A program made the position numbers and the translations under genes. Below the pieces are notes generated by a model. The model was not told where the DNA came from. It saw nothing but the letters and a program-made list of their open reading frames with translations, and ran no database searches. A DNA stretch of 44,791 bases, from contig JADZCN010000058.1 of assembly GCA_020851565.1 (NCBI GenBank), forward strand, positions 1 through 44,791. Reading direction: 5' to 3'. Numbering within the stretch: position 1 is the stretch's first letter; each line of letters starts with the position of its first letter. This DNA comes from Acidobacteriota bacterium (GTDB lineage Bacteria > Acidobacteriota > Vicinamibacteria > Vicinamibacterales > UBA2999). Below, piece after piece: positions 25,007-33,470 of this stretch.

Positions 25007-25012
25007 AGTATA
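25007..25012 (-). promoter_or_regulatory. -10 box of the hrcA-grpE-dnaJ-prmA operon
   Basis: On the minus strand TATACT stands one base before the CIRCE repeat, placing the transcription start inside the operator. Octamer array C2 lies directly upstream where a -35 would be. Confidence 0.65.
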
Positions 25013-25017
25013 GCAGG

Positions 25018-25072
25018 GGTGCAGGGGGCACGGGTACACAGGTGCTGGGGTGCACCGGTGCAAGGGTGCGGG
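25018..25072 (-). repeat. octamer array family C, copy 2
   Basis: On the plus strand the array begins GGTGCAG. Phased octamers then run from 25025: GGGGCACG, GGTACACA, GGTGCTGG, GGTGCACC, GGTGCAAG, GGTGCGGG. It occupies the gap between the amidohydrolase gene and the hrcA promoter with the same orientation as copy 1. The remaining bases to 25121 show no clear motif. Confidence 0.85.
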
Positions 25073-25121
25073 ATCGGGGCCACGCTCGCGCGGGCGTGCC
25101 TCCCTGAAGCCACCCACGCGG

Positions 25122-26459
25122 TCAGAGGCCGGGAAGGCTTGCGCGGGTGGCCAGGGCTCGGGCCTCGTGGCGGGCGTTGGCGGCCACCTCGGTGGGATCC
25201 CAGCGCGTGGGGCGGCCTTCGTGCACGAGCACGTCGCCGTCGACGATGACGGTCCGGACGTCGGTGGGACGCGCCGCGTAGACCAGCGTGGCATACGGAT
25301 CGGGATCCGGCGCGACGTGCGGTTCGCTCCGGCGGACCAGGATGAGGTCGGCACGCATACCCGGTTCGATGGTGCCAATCTGGTGCTCGAGCCCCAGGGC
25401 CCTGGCGCCCTCGCGCGTGGCCATCGCAAGCGTCTCCCGTGCCGTGAGCGCGCCAGGCCCGCGGCGCACGGCCTGCAGCGTGGCCGCCAGGCGCATTTCC
25501 TGGAACATGTCGAGCCGGTTGTTGCAGGCTGCGCCGTCGGCGCCGAGCGACACCGAGATACCGCGGCGGCGCATCTCAGCCACCGGCGCGAGACCGGATC
25601 CGAGCTTCAGGTTCGAGCCGGGGCAGTGCAGCACCTTGACACCGCCCTCGGCGAGCACCGCCTGTTCACCATCGTCCACCCACACGCAGTGGGCCAGGCA
25701 GACGTGCGGGGCCGCCAGGCCCGTCGCGGCGAAGTACTCGATGTTGCCGAGGCCGGTCCGCTGCCGCACCAGCGCCACCTCGTCCCGGTTCTCCGACGCG
25801 TGGCTGTGCACGAGCAGCCCGTGCTCGCGCGACAGTCGGCTCACCTCTTCGAGCAGCTCCCGCGTGCACGACACCGCGAACCGGGGCGCCAGGGCGGCGC
25901 GCAGACGGCCCCGCCCCCTGCCGTTCCAGCGCGAGGCGAGGGCGAGGCTTTCGTCAATCGACGCGCGCGTGGCCTCCCGCAGCCGCCCGGGTACACCTTC
26001 GCCGGCCTCGTCCATCATGCACTTGCCGACCACCGCCCGAAGCCCCGTGGGCTCGAGGGCCTCGAACACGGCATCGGTGTCGTGCACCGTCTCCATGGTG
26101 AGGATCGCCGTCGTGCCGCCCTGGACGAGCTCGGCGGCCGCCAGCGCCGCGGCCGCCGCGAGCGAGCGCGGCGTGTGGGCGGCCTCGAGCGGCCACACGC
26201 GCGTGCGAAGCCACTCGAGCAGCGCCATGTCGTCGGCGTATCCACGAAAGAGCGTCTGGCACAGGTGGATGTGTGTCTGGACGAAACCGGGCAGCAGGTA
26301 GTCGCCGCCGGCGTCGATGGCGGGCGCCAGCGCCGGGGCTTGCACGGACCCGATGGCCACGATCCGGCCGTCCTCGATCAGGATGTCGCCTTCGACGGTG
26401 TCGAAGGCGTCGTTCATCGTGAGGATCGTGGCGTTGCGAATGAGCAGCGTGACGGGCAC
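25122..26459 (-). CDS. amidohydrolase-family deaminase (MtaD/SsnA/TrzA-like)
   Basis: This is a cytoplasmic metal-dependent hydrolase of 445 residues. It has an N-terminal beta sandwich (LLIRNATILTMNDAFDTVEG), metal motif HIH (His63, His65) in GFVQTHIHLCQTLF, and HSHASENRDEV. LAHCVWVDDGE and LGADGAACNNRLDMFQEMRLAA follow, with IEPGMRADLILV near the end. The LGxDGAASNNxLDMxxEM-type motif is shared by S-adenosylhomocysteine/5'-deoxyadenosine deaminases and related enzymes; guanine or another heterocycle deamination is also possible. It follows xdhC by 9 bases, which favours a role in purine handling. Substrate assignment is inference. The start is GTG. Confidence 0.85.
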   Translation of the reverse strand: MPVTLLIRNATILTMNDAFDTVEGDILIEDGRIVAIGSVQAPALAPAIDAGGDYLLPGFVQTHIHLCQTLFRGYADDMALLEWLRTRVWPLEAAHTPRSLAAAAALAAAELVQGGTTAILTMETVHDTDAVFEALEPTGLRAVVGKCMMDEAGEGVPGRLREATRASIDESLALASRWNGRGRGRLRAALAPRFAVSCTRELLEEVSRLSREHGLLVHSHASENRDEVALVRQRTGLGNIEYFAATGLAAPHVCLAHCVWVDDGEQAVLAEGGVKVLHCPGSNLKLGSGLAPVAEMRRRGISVSLGADGAACNNRLDMFQEMRLAATLQAVRRGPGALTARETLAMATREGARALGLEHQIGTIEPGMRADLILVRRSEPHVAPDPDPYATLVYAARPTDVRTVIVDGDVLVHEGRPTRWDPTEVAANARHEARALATRASLPGL

Positions 26460-26468
26460 GGCGGGCGG

Positions 26469-27311
26469 CTAGGGCGCGCCCGGCACGTTCGTCTTCGGCA
26501 TCCAGCGCAGGGACGCGTCGGCGATGGCCGTGGCCTTGCCCCGCCGGACCGCCACCAGTTCGGCCGCGATGCTGACCGCGATCTCCTGCGGGGTGACGGC
26601 GCCGATGTCGAGGCCGATCGGCGCATGGACACGCGAGAGCTGCTCCAGCGTGGCGCGGCCTTCGCTGAGCAGCTGGTCGTAGATGCGCGCCACCTTGGCG
26701 CGGCTGCCGATGAGGCCCAGATAGCGGAGGTCGCGGGCCGCCAGCGCCTCCAGTGCATCCAGATCGTGCCGATGGCCGCGGGTGACGACGACGGCGTAGG
26801 CAGAGGCGGGGAGCGCGGCCTGGGCGAGCCAGGTCGGGATGTCCTCGACCACCACCGAGGCCGCAAACGGGAACCGCTCGCGGTTGGCAAACGCGGCACG
26901 GTCGTCGACGACGTGCAGCTCGAAGCCTGCCTCCGAGGCGACGCGCGCCAGGTAGTATCCCACGTGCCCGGCGCCGAAGACGTAGAGCGCCGGGGGGGCT
27001 TCGAGCGGCTCGATGAAGACCGTCATCTGCCCGCCGCAGACGAGGCCGGTCTCCTCGGCGAAGTCGTCGTTGAGGTCGTACTTCGCCGTGACGGGCCTTC
27101 GATGGCGGAGCGCTTCGCGGGCCTTGCCCAGCGCGTCGTGTTCGTAGCAGCCGCCGCCAATCGTGCCGACCGTCCGCCCGTCGGCGTACACGAGCATCTT
27201 CGCGCCGACGCGCTGCGGCGTGGATCCGTTCGACGAGACGATCGTGACGAGCGCGACTTCCTCGCCCTTGGTGAGGGCTTCGCCGATGGCCGCGAAGATC
27301 TCGTGGTTCAC
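26469..27311 (-). CDS. XdhC/CoxI-family molybdenum cofactor insertion protein
   Basis: XdhC-type chaperones bind molybdopterin and mature xanthine dehydrogenase or related molybdoenzymes. The 280-residue protein has an N-terminal XdhC domain with SSNGSTPQRVGAKMLVYADG, GTIGGGCYEHDAL and the conserved Cys of GLVCGGQM. The C-terminal Rossmann domain has LYVFGAGHVGYYLA and IGSRAKVARIYDQL. The GTG start lies 6 bases after a perfect TATAAT box, predicting a leaderless mRNA. No xanthine dehydrogenase subunit is in the window, so the enzyme it serves must be elsewhere. The downstream deaminase is probably in the same operon. Confidence 0.9.
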   Translation of the reverse strand: MNHEIFAAIGEALTKGEEVALVTIVSSNGSTPQRVGAKMLVYADGRTVGTIGGGCYEHDALGKAREALRHRRPVTAKYDLNDDFAEETGLVCGGQMTVFIEPLEAPPALYVFGAGHVGYYLARVASEAGFELHVVDDRAAFANRERFPFAASVVVEDIPTWLAQAALPASAYAVVVTRGHRHDLDALEALAARDLRYLGLIGSRAKVARIYDQLLSEGRATLEQLSRVHAPIGLDIGAVTPQEIAVSIAAELVAVRRGKATAIADASLRWMPKTNVPGAP

Positions 27312-27317
27312 AAGGGG

Positions 27318-27323
27318 ATTATA
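27318..27323 (-). promoter_or_regulatory. -10 box of xdhC, leaderless type
   Basis: On the minus strand a perfect TATAAT is followed by CCCCTT and the GTG start. GGTGCG repeats lie directly upstream instead of a -35 element. Confidence 0.6.
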
Positions 27324-27326
27324 GCC

Positions 27327-27356
27327 GGGTGCGGGTGCGGGCAGGTGCGGGCGGGG
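27327..27356 (-). repeat. GGTGCG tandem repeat (short relative of family C)
   Basis: The plus strand reads GGTGCG twice, GGCA, then GGTGCGGGCGGGG. It fills the space between the penicillin-binding protein stop and the xdhC -10 box, with period 6 rather than 8. Confidence 0.6.
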
Positions 27357-27357
27357 A

Positions 27358-29742
27358 CTACCAGCTGTGCAGCAGGCAGACCTCGAGCGGCTCGGTGCCG
27401 GCCAGGAACGCCTCGGTGGTGACTCGTGGGCACGTGGGGGTGGCCAGCTTGCCGGTATCGCGGTCGATCTCCACGAAGCTCACGCCCTCGGGAGCCTCGA
27501 AGGGGACGTTCGGGTGGCCCGCCAGCGCCTTCATCATGAAGGAGGTCCAGATGGGCACCGCGGCCTGCGTGCCGCTGAGGCCGAGGGGCTGGTTGTCGTC
27601 GTAGCCGACCCACACGACGGCCAGAAGCTCCGGGGTGAAGCCGACAAACCACGCGTCGCGCAGATCGTTGGTGGTGCCCGACTTGCCCGCCGCGTCGAGC
27701 GCGAAGCCGGCCGCCCTGGCGCCGGCACCAGTCCCTTCGCTGATCACGCTGCGCATCATGTGGGTCACCAGGAAGGTGGTCGCCGGCCGCGCCACTGCCT
27801 GGCCCTTCTCCTCGGGCGGCGACAGGGCCTGCTCGCCGCTCACCACCCGTGAGATGGTCCGGAGCGGCGCGGTGACCCCGCCGTTGGCGAACAGCGTGTA
27901 GGCCGTTGCCACCTCCAGCGGCGTCAGCTCGAAGACCCCCAGCGAGATGGACGGGTAGCCCTTCAAGTCCTCCGGACCCAGCTTCGTGCGCCGCCAGAGC
28001 GCGGCGACGCGGTCGAAGCCCACTTGCTCGGCCACCCGGATCGTGGCGATGTTGCGCGACAGGGCGAGCGCCCGCCGCAGGGTGATGTGGCCGTCATAGG
28101 AGTCTTCGTAGTTCTTCGGCGCCCACTCCTGCTCGTCATAGGTCCACGCCGTCGGCTCGTCCCACACCATCGTCGCGGGCGTGAGGTCCGCCCGCGCCTC
28201 GTCGGCCGCGCGCTCGAAGGCCGCCAGGTAGACGAAGGGCTTGAACGTGGAGCCCGGCTGTCGTCGCGCCTGGACCGCCCGGTTGAACTGGGACTGGTTG
28301 TAGGACCGGCCGCCAACGAGCGCGAGAATCTCGCCGGTACGGGGATCCACGGCCACGAGGGCGGCCTGTGCCCGTCGATCCTGGTGGCGCCGGCGCCGGG
28401 CGAGCGTCTCGTCCACGCGGGCAAGCCCTTCGCGCACGGCATCCTGCGCGGCGCGCTGCAGGTTGAGATCCAGCGTCGTGTAGATCTCCAGGGGCGCCTG
28501 CCGCGCGGTCACGCCGGGGAAGGCCGCGTCGAGCGCCTGGCCCATGTAGTCCACGAAGTAGGGCGCCTCGTTGTCCAGCGCGCGGGCGACGACGGTGATG
28601 GGCTCGGACGCGGCCCGGGTCGCGGCATCGGGACTGATGTAGCCGGCGTCCGCCATCGCGCGCAGGACGACGTTCCGGCGTTCGCGGGCGCGGTCGAGGC
28701 TCGTGAACGGCGAGTGGTTGTAGGGCGACTGGATGACGCCGGCAATGAGCGCCGCCTCGGCGACCGTGAGGTTGGTCACCTCCTTGCCGAAGAACATCCG
28801 CGCGGCCTCGGCCACGCCGTGCAGCGCAAACGATCCGCGGTGCCCCAGGTAGACGTCGTTCAGGTAGAGCTCGAGGATTTCGTCCTTGGTGGCCTTCGTC
28901 TCGAGGATGATGGCCATGAACTGCTCGAGGAGCTTGCGCCGGACCGAACGCTGCCGCGTCTGCTGCTCCTCGGCCATCTCCTCGGTGAGAAAGAAATTGC
29001 GGGCCAGCTGCTGCGTGATCGTGCTGGCGCCGACGAGGTAGGAACGGCTGCCGGACAGGTTGGTGACGAGCGCGCCGACGATGCGGATGGGGTCCACGCC
29101 GGGGTGGTAGTAGAAGCGGCGGTCTTCGATGGCCAGCACGGCCTGCTGCATGCGCGGCGGGATGGCCTCGAGCGCCACGCGACGCCGCTTCTCGCGCGGG
29201 CCGGTAATGAGGCCGCTCAGCAGGGGGGGATCGAGCGACACCCGGGACGACCTCCTGCCGGCGATCTCGATGCGCGCCACGCGCGTCGGCGGCGGCGCGG
29301 CCTTCGACGGCGCCTTGCTCGCGGGAGGGTCCGTGAACGAGACGATCACGGGGCGCCCGGCGAACTCGCCGCCGCGCGGGATGAAGGCCACGGCCCGGTC
29401 GTCCACGGCGAACTCGCCGGGCTGCTCGGCGCGCCCCTTCTGTGCGTAGCCCACGTCGTTCAGCCGCGCCACGAGCTCGCTCTCGCCAATCACCTGGCCG
29501 GTGTTGAAGGTGAGTGGCCGGGCGAATACGCGGGGGATTACCCGGTCGCGTTCGCCGTGCAGGCGCGCTTCGATGACCCGCGAGAACTGGACGTAGTAAT
29601 AGCCGAGCGCGGCGGACAAAACGATGGCGGTGGCCGCCAGGGCGAGGACGAGCGGCTTCAGCAGGCGGTGCCGCCGCAGGAACTTCACCGCGCCCTTCGC
29701 GCGGCGGCGAATGCCTTTGAAGGCCCGTCGTCGAGCGGCCAC
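27358..29742 (-). CDS. bifunctional penicillin-binding protein (PBP1B-like)
   Basis: This class A PBP polymerises and cross-links peptidoglycan in the periplasm. The 794-residue protein has a basic cytoplasmic N-terminus, one transmembrane segment (about 29-50) and a UB2H-like domain (PLTFNTGQVIGESELVARLNDVGY region). The GT51 glycosyltransferase has catalytic Glu206 in IEDRRFYYHPGVD and STITQQLARNFFLTEE. The transpeptidase has Ser498 and Lys501 (STFK), Ser562-Arg-Asn564, and KSGT (687-690). The UB2H-like region favours PBP1B over PBP1A. The GTG start lies 16 bases after bshC. A cysteine pair near the C-terminus (CPRV, EVCLLHSW) may be disulphide-linked. Confidence 0.94.
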   Translation of the reverse strand: MAARRRAFKGIRRRAKGAVKFLRRHRLLKPLVLALAATAIVLSAALGYYYVQFSRVIEARLHGERDRVIPRVFARPLTFNTGQVIGESELVARLNDVGYAQKGRAEQPGEFAVDDRAVAFIPRGGEFAGRPVIVSFTDPPASKAPSKAAPPPTRVARIEIAGRRSSRVSLDPPLLSGLITGPREKRRRVALEAIPPRMQQAVLAIEDRRFYYHPGVDPIRIVGALVTNLSGSRSYLVGASTITQQLARNFFLTEEMAEEQQTRQRSVRRKLLEQFMAIILETKATKDEILELYLNDVYLGHRGSFALHGVAEAARMFFGKEVTNLTVAEAALIAGVIQSPYNHSPFTSLDRARERRNVVLRAMADAGYISPDAATRAASEPITVVARALDNEAPYFVDYMGQALDAAFPGVTARQAPLEIYTTLDLNLQRAAQDAVREGLARVDETLARRRRHQDRRAQAALVAVDPRTGEILALVGGRSYNQSQFNRAVQARRQPGSTFKPFVYLAAFERAADEARADLTPATMVWDEPTAWTYDEQEWAPKNYEDSYDGHITLRRALALSRNIATIRVAEQVGFDRVAALWRRTKLGPEDLKGYPSISLGVFELTPLEVATAYTLFANGGVTAPLRTISRVVSGEQALSPPEEKGQAVARPATTFLVTHMMRSVISEGTGAGARAAGFALDAAGKSGTTNDLRDAWFVGFTPELLAVVWVGYDDNQPLGLSGTQAAVPIWTSFMMKALAGHPNVPFEAPEGVSFVEIDRDTGKLATPTCPRVTTEAFLAGTEPLEVCLLHSW

Positions 29743-29758
29743 GGGCGCGTCCCCGTCC

Positions 29759-31444
29759 TCAGATGCTCAGCACGTGGTGCTGGCCCATGCCGAGCGGGAG
29801 CTCGTCGAAGAGACGGGGCACCAGCGCGGGGCCGTAGCGGTTGAGGAACCACACGAAGCCGATTTCGCGCTCCTGGGGATGCCCCTGGGGGAAGGTGAGC
29901 GCCTGCGCGCGCTGGAACTGCCGGCGCAGCGTCTCGTCCTTCCGCTTCGCGGCGTGGATGACCTTGTTGTGCAGCGTCTGCATCTCGTGCTGCATCTTGC
30001 CGAGCGTGGTGCGCACGGTGCCCTCGAGCGTCGGGTCGATCTGCGGCACGACCTTCGCGAGGGCCTCCATGCGCTCGCCCACGAGTGAGGTGACGGCCGT
30101 GAGCGCCTGCTCCACGGTCGGCGGCAGTTGCTGCTCGAGCAACTCGTTCAGCGCCTTCTCGTCCTGCGGCTGCAGCGCGACCAGCGGCAGGCTGGACTTG
30201 GCCAGGAACCGGAGCGTCGCCGAGTCCACGAGCGTGGCGGTGGCGCGCTGGTACATGAGGGGCATCGCCACGCCGAAGTGGGCGTAGACCTCCCGGAGCT
30301 GGCCCAGGTAGGCCAGCTCGTTCGGCCCGGCGACGTAGCAGATGGTGGGGAAGACGGCGTCCTGTACCACGGGGCGGAGCAACACGTTCGGGCTGAAGTG
30401 CTCGGGCGACTGCTCGGCCTCGCGGGCGAGCTCGGCGATGGTCATCGTCCGCTCGCCGATCGTAACGTGGCCGTCGGCGGCCTTCACCGCCTCGCGGCTG
30501 GAGGCGAGGTGGAAGAGCGAAACGGCGCCCTCGTGGAGCGTGACCTGAGAGTGATAGCCGCGCGCAACGAGCGCGTGGCCCGCCCGGCCTGCCAGCTCGG
30601 CGGTGGTGCCGGGCTGCGCAATCTCCTTCGTGAAGACCTGGCGTGCGAGCGGCTTGGCCGCCGGGTCGGCCGAGTCGTACACCACCAGGCCGTGCGGGCC
30701 CAGCACGGTCTCGAGCCAGCACCCGAAGGCCTCCGCCATGCCGCGCCCGGGCTGGTAGGCGCGGCGCAGGCCGTCCATGACCTCGGCACGGAACTCCGTC
30801 TCGGGCAGTGTCGAGGCCAGTTCGTCGAGGGCGGGAAGGATCGCGTCGGTGAGGGTGAGCCGTGCGATGGGGCGCTCGCCGGCGCCCGGCAGGTCTTCGA
30901 GGTGGATGGTATGCGGTGCCAGCTCGGTGTCGAGCACCGTACACCCCGACACCTCGAGCCAATCGTGATCCTCCGCATCGATCCAGAACACCGGCACGAC
31001 CGGCACGCCGTGCTCGCGCTCGACCTGCACCGCGAGCTTCATCGCGGTGAGCGCCTTCAGCAGGGTGAAGAGCGGCCCGCCGAACAGGCCCGCCTGCTGG
31101 CCGGTGATGACCACGCGGGTCGCCTTGTCGGCCAGGCGTGCCGCGGCGGCTCGCGACTCGGGCGGCGCCTGCCGGCGCACCTGCTGATCCCCGATGACGC
31201 GCGCCAACTCCTCGGGATGTCGCGGCGTCGACTGCGAGCGGCGAATCGTGTCGGCCCACGCGGCCGAGCTGGCGGGGTCGCCCGCGAAGAACGGCTCGAC
31301 TTGCGCGTACTGGAACGCGTAGTCCGCCGCCAGGCGGCGAATCCAGGGGAACTGTCGGATGTCGACGGCCAGGGCAGCGGCGGTCGATGGCGAGGTCGCG
31401 TCGGCAGGCACCGTCGCGTACTGTTGCAGAGCGTCGGCAAGCAT
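29759..31444 (-). CDS. bshC: putative cysteine ligase BshC (bacillithiol pathway)
   Basis: BshC adds cysteine to glucosaminyl-malate, the last step of bacillithiol synthesis. The 561-residue protein has the family motif TGQQAGLFGGPLFT (from residue 114), VPVVPVFWIDAEDHDWLEV, and NVLLRPVVQDAVFPTICYVAGPNEL, split here into its recognisable parts. A long C-terminal coiled coil ends REIGFVWFLNRYGPALVPRL. ATG 31444 has GGAG 5 bases upstream, a conventional ribosome site. bshA and bshB are not in the window. It is divergent from the PEGA pseudokinase gene and followed by the penicillin-binding protein. Confidence 0.94.
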   Translation of the reverse strand: MLADALQQYATVPADATSPSTAAALAVDIRQFPWIRRLAADYAFQYAQVEPFFAGDPASSAAWADTIRRSQSTPRHPEELARVIGDQQVRRQAPPESRAAAARLADKATRVVITGQQAGLFGGPLFTLLKALTAMKLAVQVEREHGVPVVPVFWIDAEDHDWLEVSGCTVLDTELAPHTIHLEDLPGAGERPIARLTLTDAILPALDELASTLPETEFRAEVMDGLRRAYQPGRGMAEAFGCWLETVLGPHGLVVYDSADPAAKPLARQVFTKEIAQPGTTAELAGRAGHALVARGYHSQVTLHEGAVSLFHLASSREAVKAADGHVTIGERTMTIAELAREAEQSPEHFSPNVLLRPVVQDAVFPTICYVAGPNELAYLGQLREVYAHFGVAMPLMYQRATATLVDSATLRFLAKSSLPLVALQPQDEKALNELLEQQLPPTVEQALTAVTSLVGERMEALAKVVPQIDPTLEGTVRTTLGKMQHEMQTLHNKVIHAAKRKDETLRRQFQRAQALTFPQGHPQEREIGFVWFLNRYGPALVPRLFDELPLGMGQHHVLSI

Positions 31445-31459
31445 GTCAACTCCGCGTGG

Positions 31460-31465
31460 TAAGAT
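31460..31465 (+). promoter_or_regulatory. -10 box of the PEGA pseudokinase gene
   Basis: TAAGAT is followed by 13 bases and the GTG at 31479, so the leader would be only about six bases. It sits in the 34-base divergent gap with bshC. Confidence 0.4.
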
Positions 31466-31478
31466 CGCGGGTCAACAC

Positions 31479-33470
31479 GTGACCGGGGACGGCTCGCTGT
31501 TCGACGTCCCACCCGCGGCCATCGGCCGCTTCCGTGTCCTGCACCAAGTCGGAGCTGGCACGTGCGGCCCCGTTTTTCGTGGGACCGACCCCGCACTCGA
31601 CCGCGCGGTCGCCATCAAGCTGTTCTCGCTGAACTTCACGCCCGATCGCGCCGCGGCGGTGGCAGCTCAACTCGAAGATCTCGTGGCCCAGGCACCGCCG
31701 CTGGCCGCGGCCGTGTCTCCGCTCGCGGCGGGGCTCCACGAGCAGACGCCGTTCCTCGCCACGTCGTTCGCCCCCGGCGATTCGCTGGACGTCGCGCTCA
31801 GGCAGTTCGGCCCCGCGGCTCTCGAGGATCTGGTGCCGCGGCTCCGCGCCCTGGCGGTGGCGATGGACGCGGCCGCGGCACGCGGCCTCCTGCACGGGGC
31901 GCTGCACCCGCGCGACGTGATCGTCTCGGAGCACGACACCGTCGTCACGGGCCTCGGCGTGTGGCCGATTCTCCTCCAGGCGGGCGTGCGTCTGCCCGCA
32001 CGCCGCCCATACCGGGCGCCCGAGCTGACCGACGCCTCCGTGTCGGCCGCCGGGGATCAGTTTGCACTAGCGGCCCTCGCGTACGAGTGGATGACGGGCC
32101 GCCGGGTGCCCGCGTTGTTCGGCGTCGCAGACATGGCGCCTCTGCCGGGGGCCGACCGCGACCGCATGGCTCAGGTGTTCGCGCGGGCATTGAGCACGTC
32201 GCCCGAGGATCGCTACGCGACGTGCGCCGAGTTCGTTGCGGCCGTCGCGGACGTCGCCGCCGACGCCGATGCGCCTCCACTCCGGGGAAGCGGACGGCAG
32301 CGCCGGAGGTCGAGGTCGGCGCCACCGCTGTCGCTGGACGAGTTCCCTGTCCAGCCCGGTCACGGCGCCCTGCCGCTCGAGCCGGTCGCCGACGACGTCG
32401 CGCAGCCCGGCGAGTTCCTGAACGGGGGCGCCGATCCGGACGAAGGGGACACGGACGTGGCGCAGTCGCCCACGGCGTTCGATGACAACGGGGCCGATGA
32501 CCTGCCGACTCCAGACGAGAGTCCGGCGCCGGTGTTGCTGGCCGCGCCCGCTGAAAGCGATCTGCCCATACGTCCTTCCGTTCCGCCGATGTTCTCCGCC
32601 GCCGGGATGCCGCCCGCCGCCGGCTCTGGCACATCGAGCCTGGTGGTGATGGCGTTGATGGGCCTGGCCTTTGGCGTGGGCATCGGGTACCTGATCTGGG
32701 GGCGCTCGGCGCCCATCGACGCCGCTCCCTTGGTGAGGATGGCCGCGCCACCGGACACTGATTCAGTCGTGCCCAACGGCCCGGTCTCGCAGGCGGCAGC
32801 CGGGGTACCCGGAGCGGGTGAATCGGCGTCGCGGGTGGCGGAGCAGGCGGCGTCGTCCTCAGGTGCCGCGACGACCACGGCTGGGTCCCCGGTCGGCGCT
32901 GATCGCGCTGCGCCCGCGGCCGACGCGCCGGCGCCGATGACCCCCGCGAAGACGCCGCCGCAGCCGCGCCCAGCCGCGCCGGAGCCGGCCCCCGGCCGGT
33001 TGCTGGTCCGGTCCACGCCCACCGGTGCCACGGTGTTCGTGGACGACGAGCGCAAGGGGGTGACGCCGGCGACGCTCAGGGAGCTCGCTCTTGGCACGCG
33101 GCGCGTGCGGGTGCAGCGGGACGGGTATGCGCCGGAAACCCTGCAGGTGACGTTGACCCGCGAGCGTCCCTCACGCACGCTCGACGTCCGGATGCGGCGT
33201 CCACCGGCGGTGGCAGCGCCTGCGCCCACGACACCCGCGGCGAAAACTGGTACGCTCGTCATCGAGTCCCGCCCTTCGGGCGCCACGGCGCTCGTCAACG
33301 GCCGGTCGGTCGGCGCCACGCCGGTGACCATCGAGGACCTCGCACCCGGGGCATACACCGTGCAGATGCAGCTGGCCGGTTTCCGGCCGTTCACGACCAC
33401 AGTACGCGTGGTTGCCGGCACGCGGGTGCGCGCAGCCGGTTCGTTGACAGGCGTACAGGAGCCGAAATGA
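31479..33470 (+). CDS. membrane-anchored PEGA-domain pseudokinase
   Basis: The 663-residue protein has an N-terminal kinase-like domain (about 15-260), a Pro/Ala/Asp-rich linker, one transmembrane segment (about 386-408), a second low-complexity stretch and two tandem PEGA domains (about 506-573 and 590-655). The kinase part keeps a glycine loop (GAGTCGPVF from 25), a lysine at 47 (AIKLF) and YRAPEL (178-183). The catalytic loop reads HGALHPRDV (139-147) instead of HRDxKxxN, and GLG (158-160) replaces DFG. Catalysis is therefore unlikely. The GTG start is placed by a -10 box and by where homology starts. Its stop overlaps the carA start, an odd partner. Confidence 0.85.
   Translation: MTGDGSLFDVPPAAIGRFRVLHQVGAGTCGPVFRGTDPALDRAVAIKLFSLNFTPDRAAAVAAQLEDLVAQAPPLAAAVSPLAAGLHEQTPFLATSFAPGDSLDVALRQFGPAALEDLVPRLRALAVAMDAAAARGLLHGALHPRDVIVSEHDTVVTGLGVWPILLQAGVRLPARRPYRAPELTDASVSAAGDQFALAALAYEWMTGRRVPALFGVADMAPLPGADRDRMAQVFARALSTSPEDRYATCAEFVAAVADVAADADAPPLRGSGRQRRRSRSAPPLSLDEFPVQPGHGALPLEPVADDVAQPGEFLNGGADPDEGDTDVAQSPTAFDDNGADDLPTPDESPAPVLLAAPAESDLPIRPSVPPMFSAAGMPPAAGSGTSSLVVMALMGLAFGVGIGYLIWGRSAPIDAAPLVRMAAPPDTDSVVPNGPVSQAAAGVPGAGESASRVAEQAASSSGAATTTAGSPVGADRAAPAADAPAPMTPAKTPPQPRPAAPEPAPGRLLVRSTPTGATVFVDDERKGVTPATLRELALGTRRVRVQRDGYAPETLQVTLTRERPSRTLDVRMRRPPAVAAPAPTTPAAKTGTLVIESRPSGATALVNGRSVGATPVTIEDLAPGAYTVQMQLAGFRPFTTTVRVVAGTRVRAAGSLTGVQEPK

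Noticed and set aside
24980..25429. Longer HrcA start
   Set aside because: It would run through the CIRCE operator, the promoter and an octamer array. The normal HrcA N-terminus begins at 24979.
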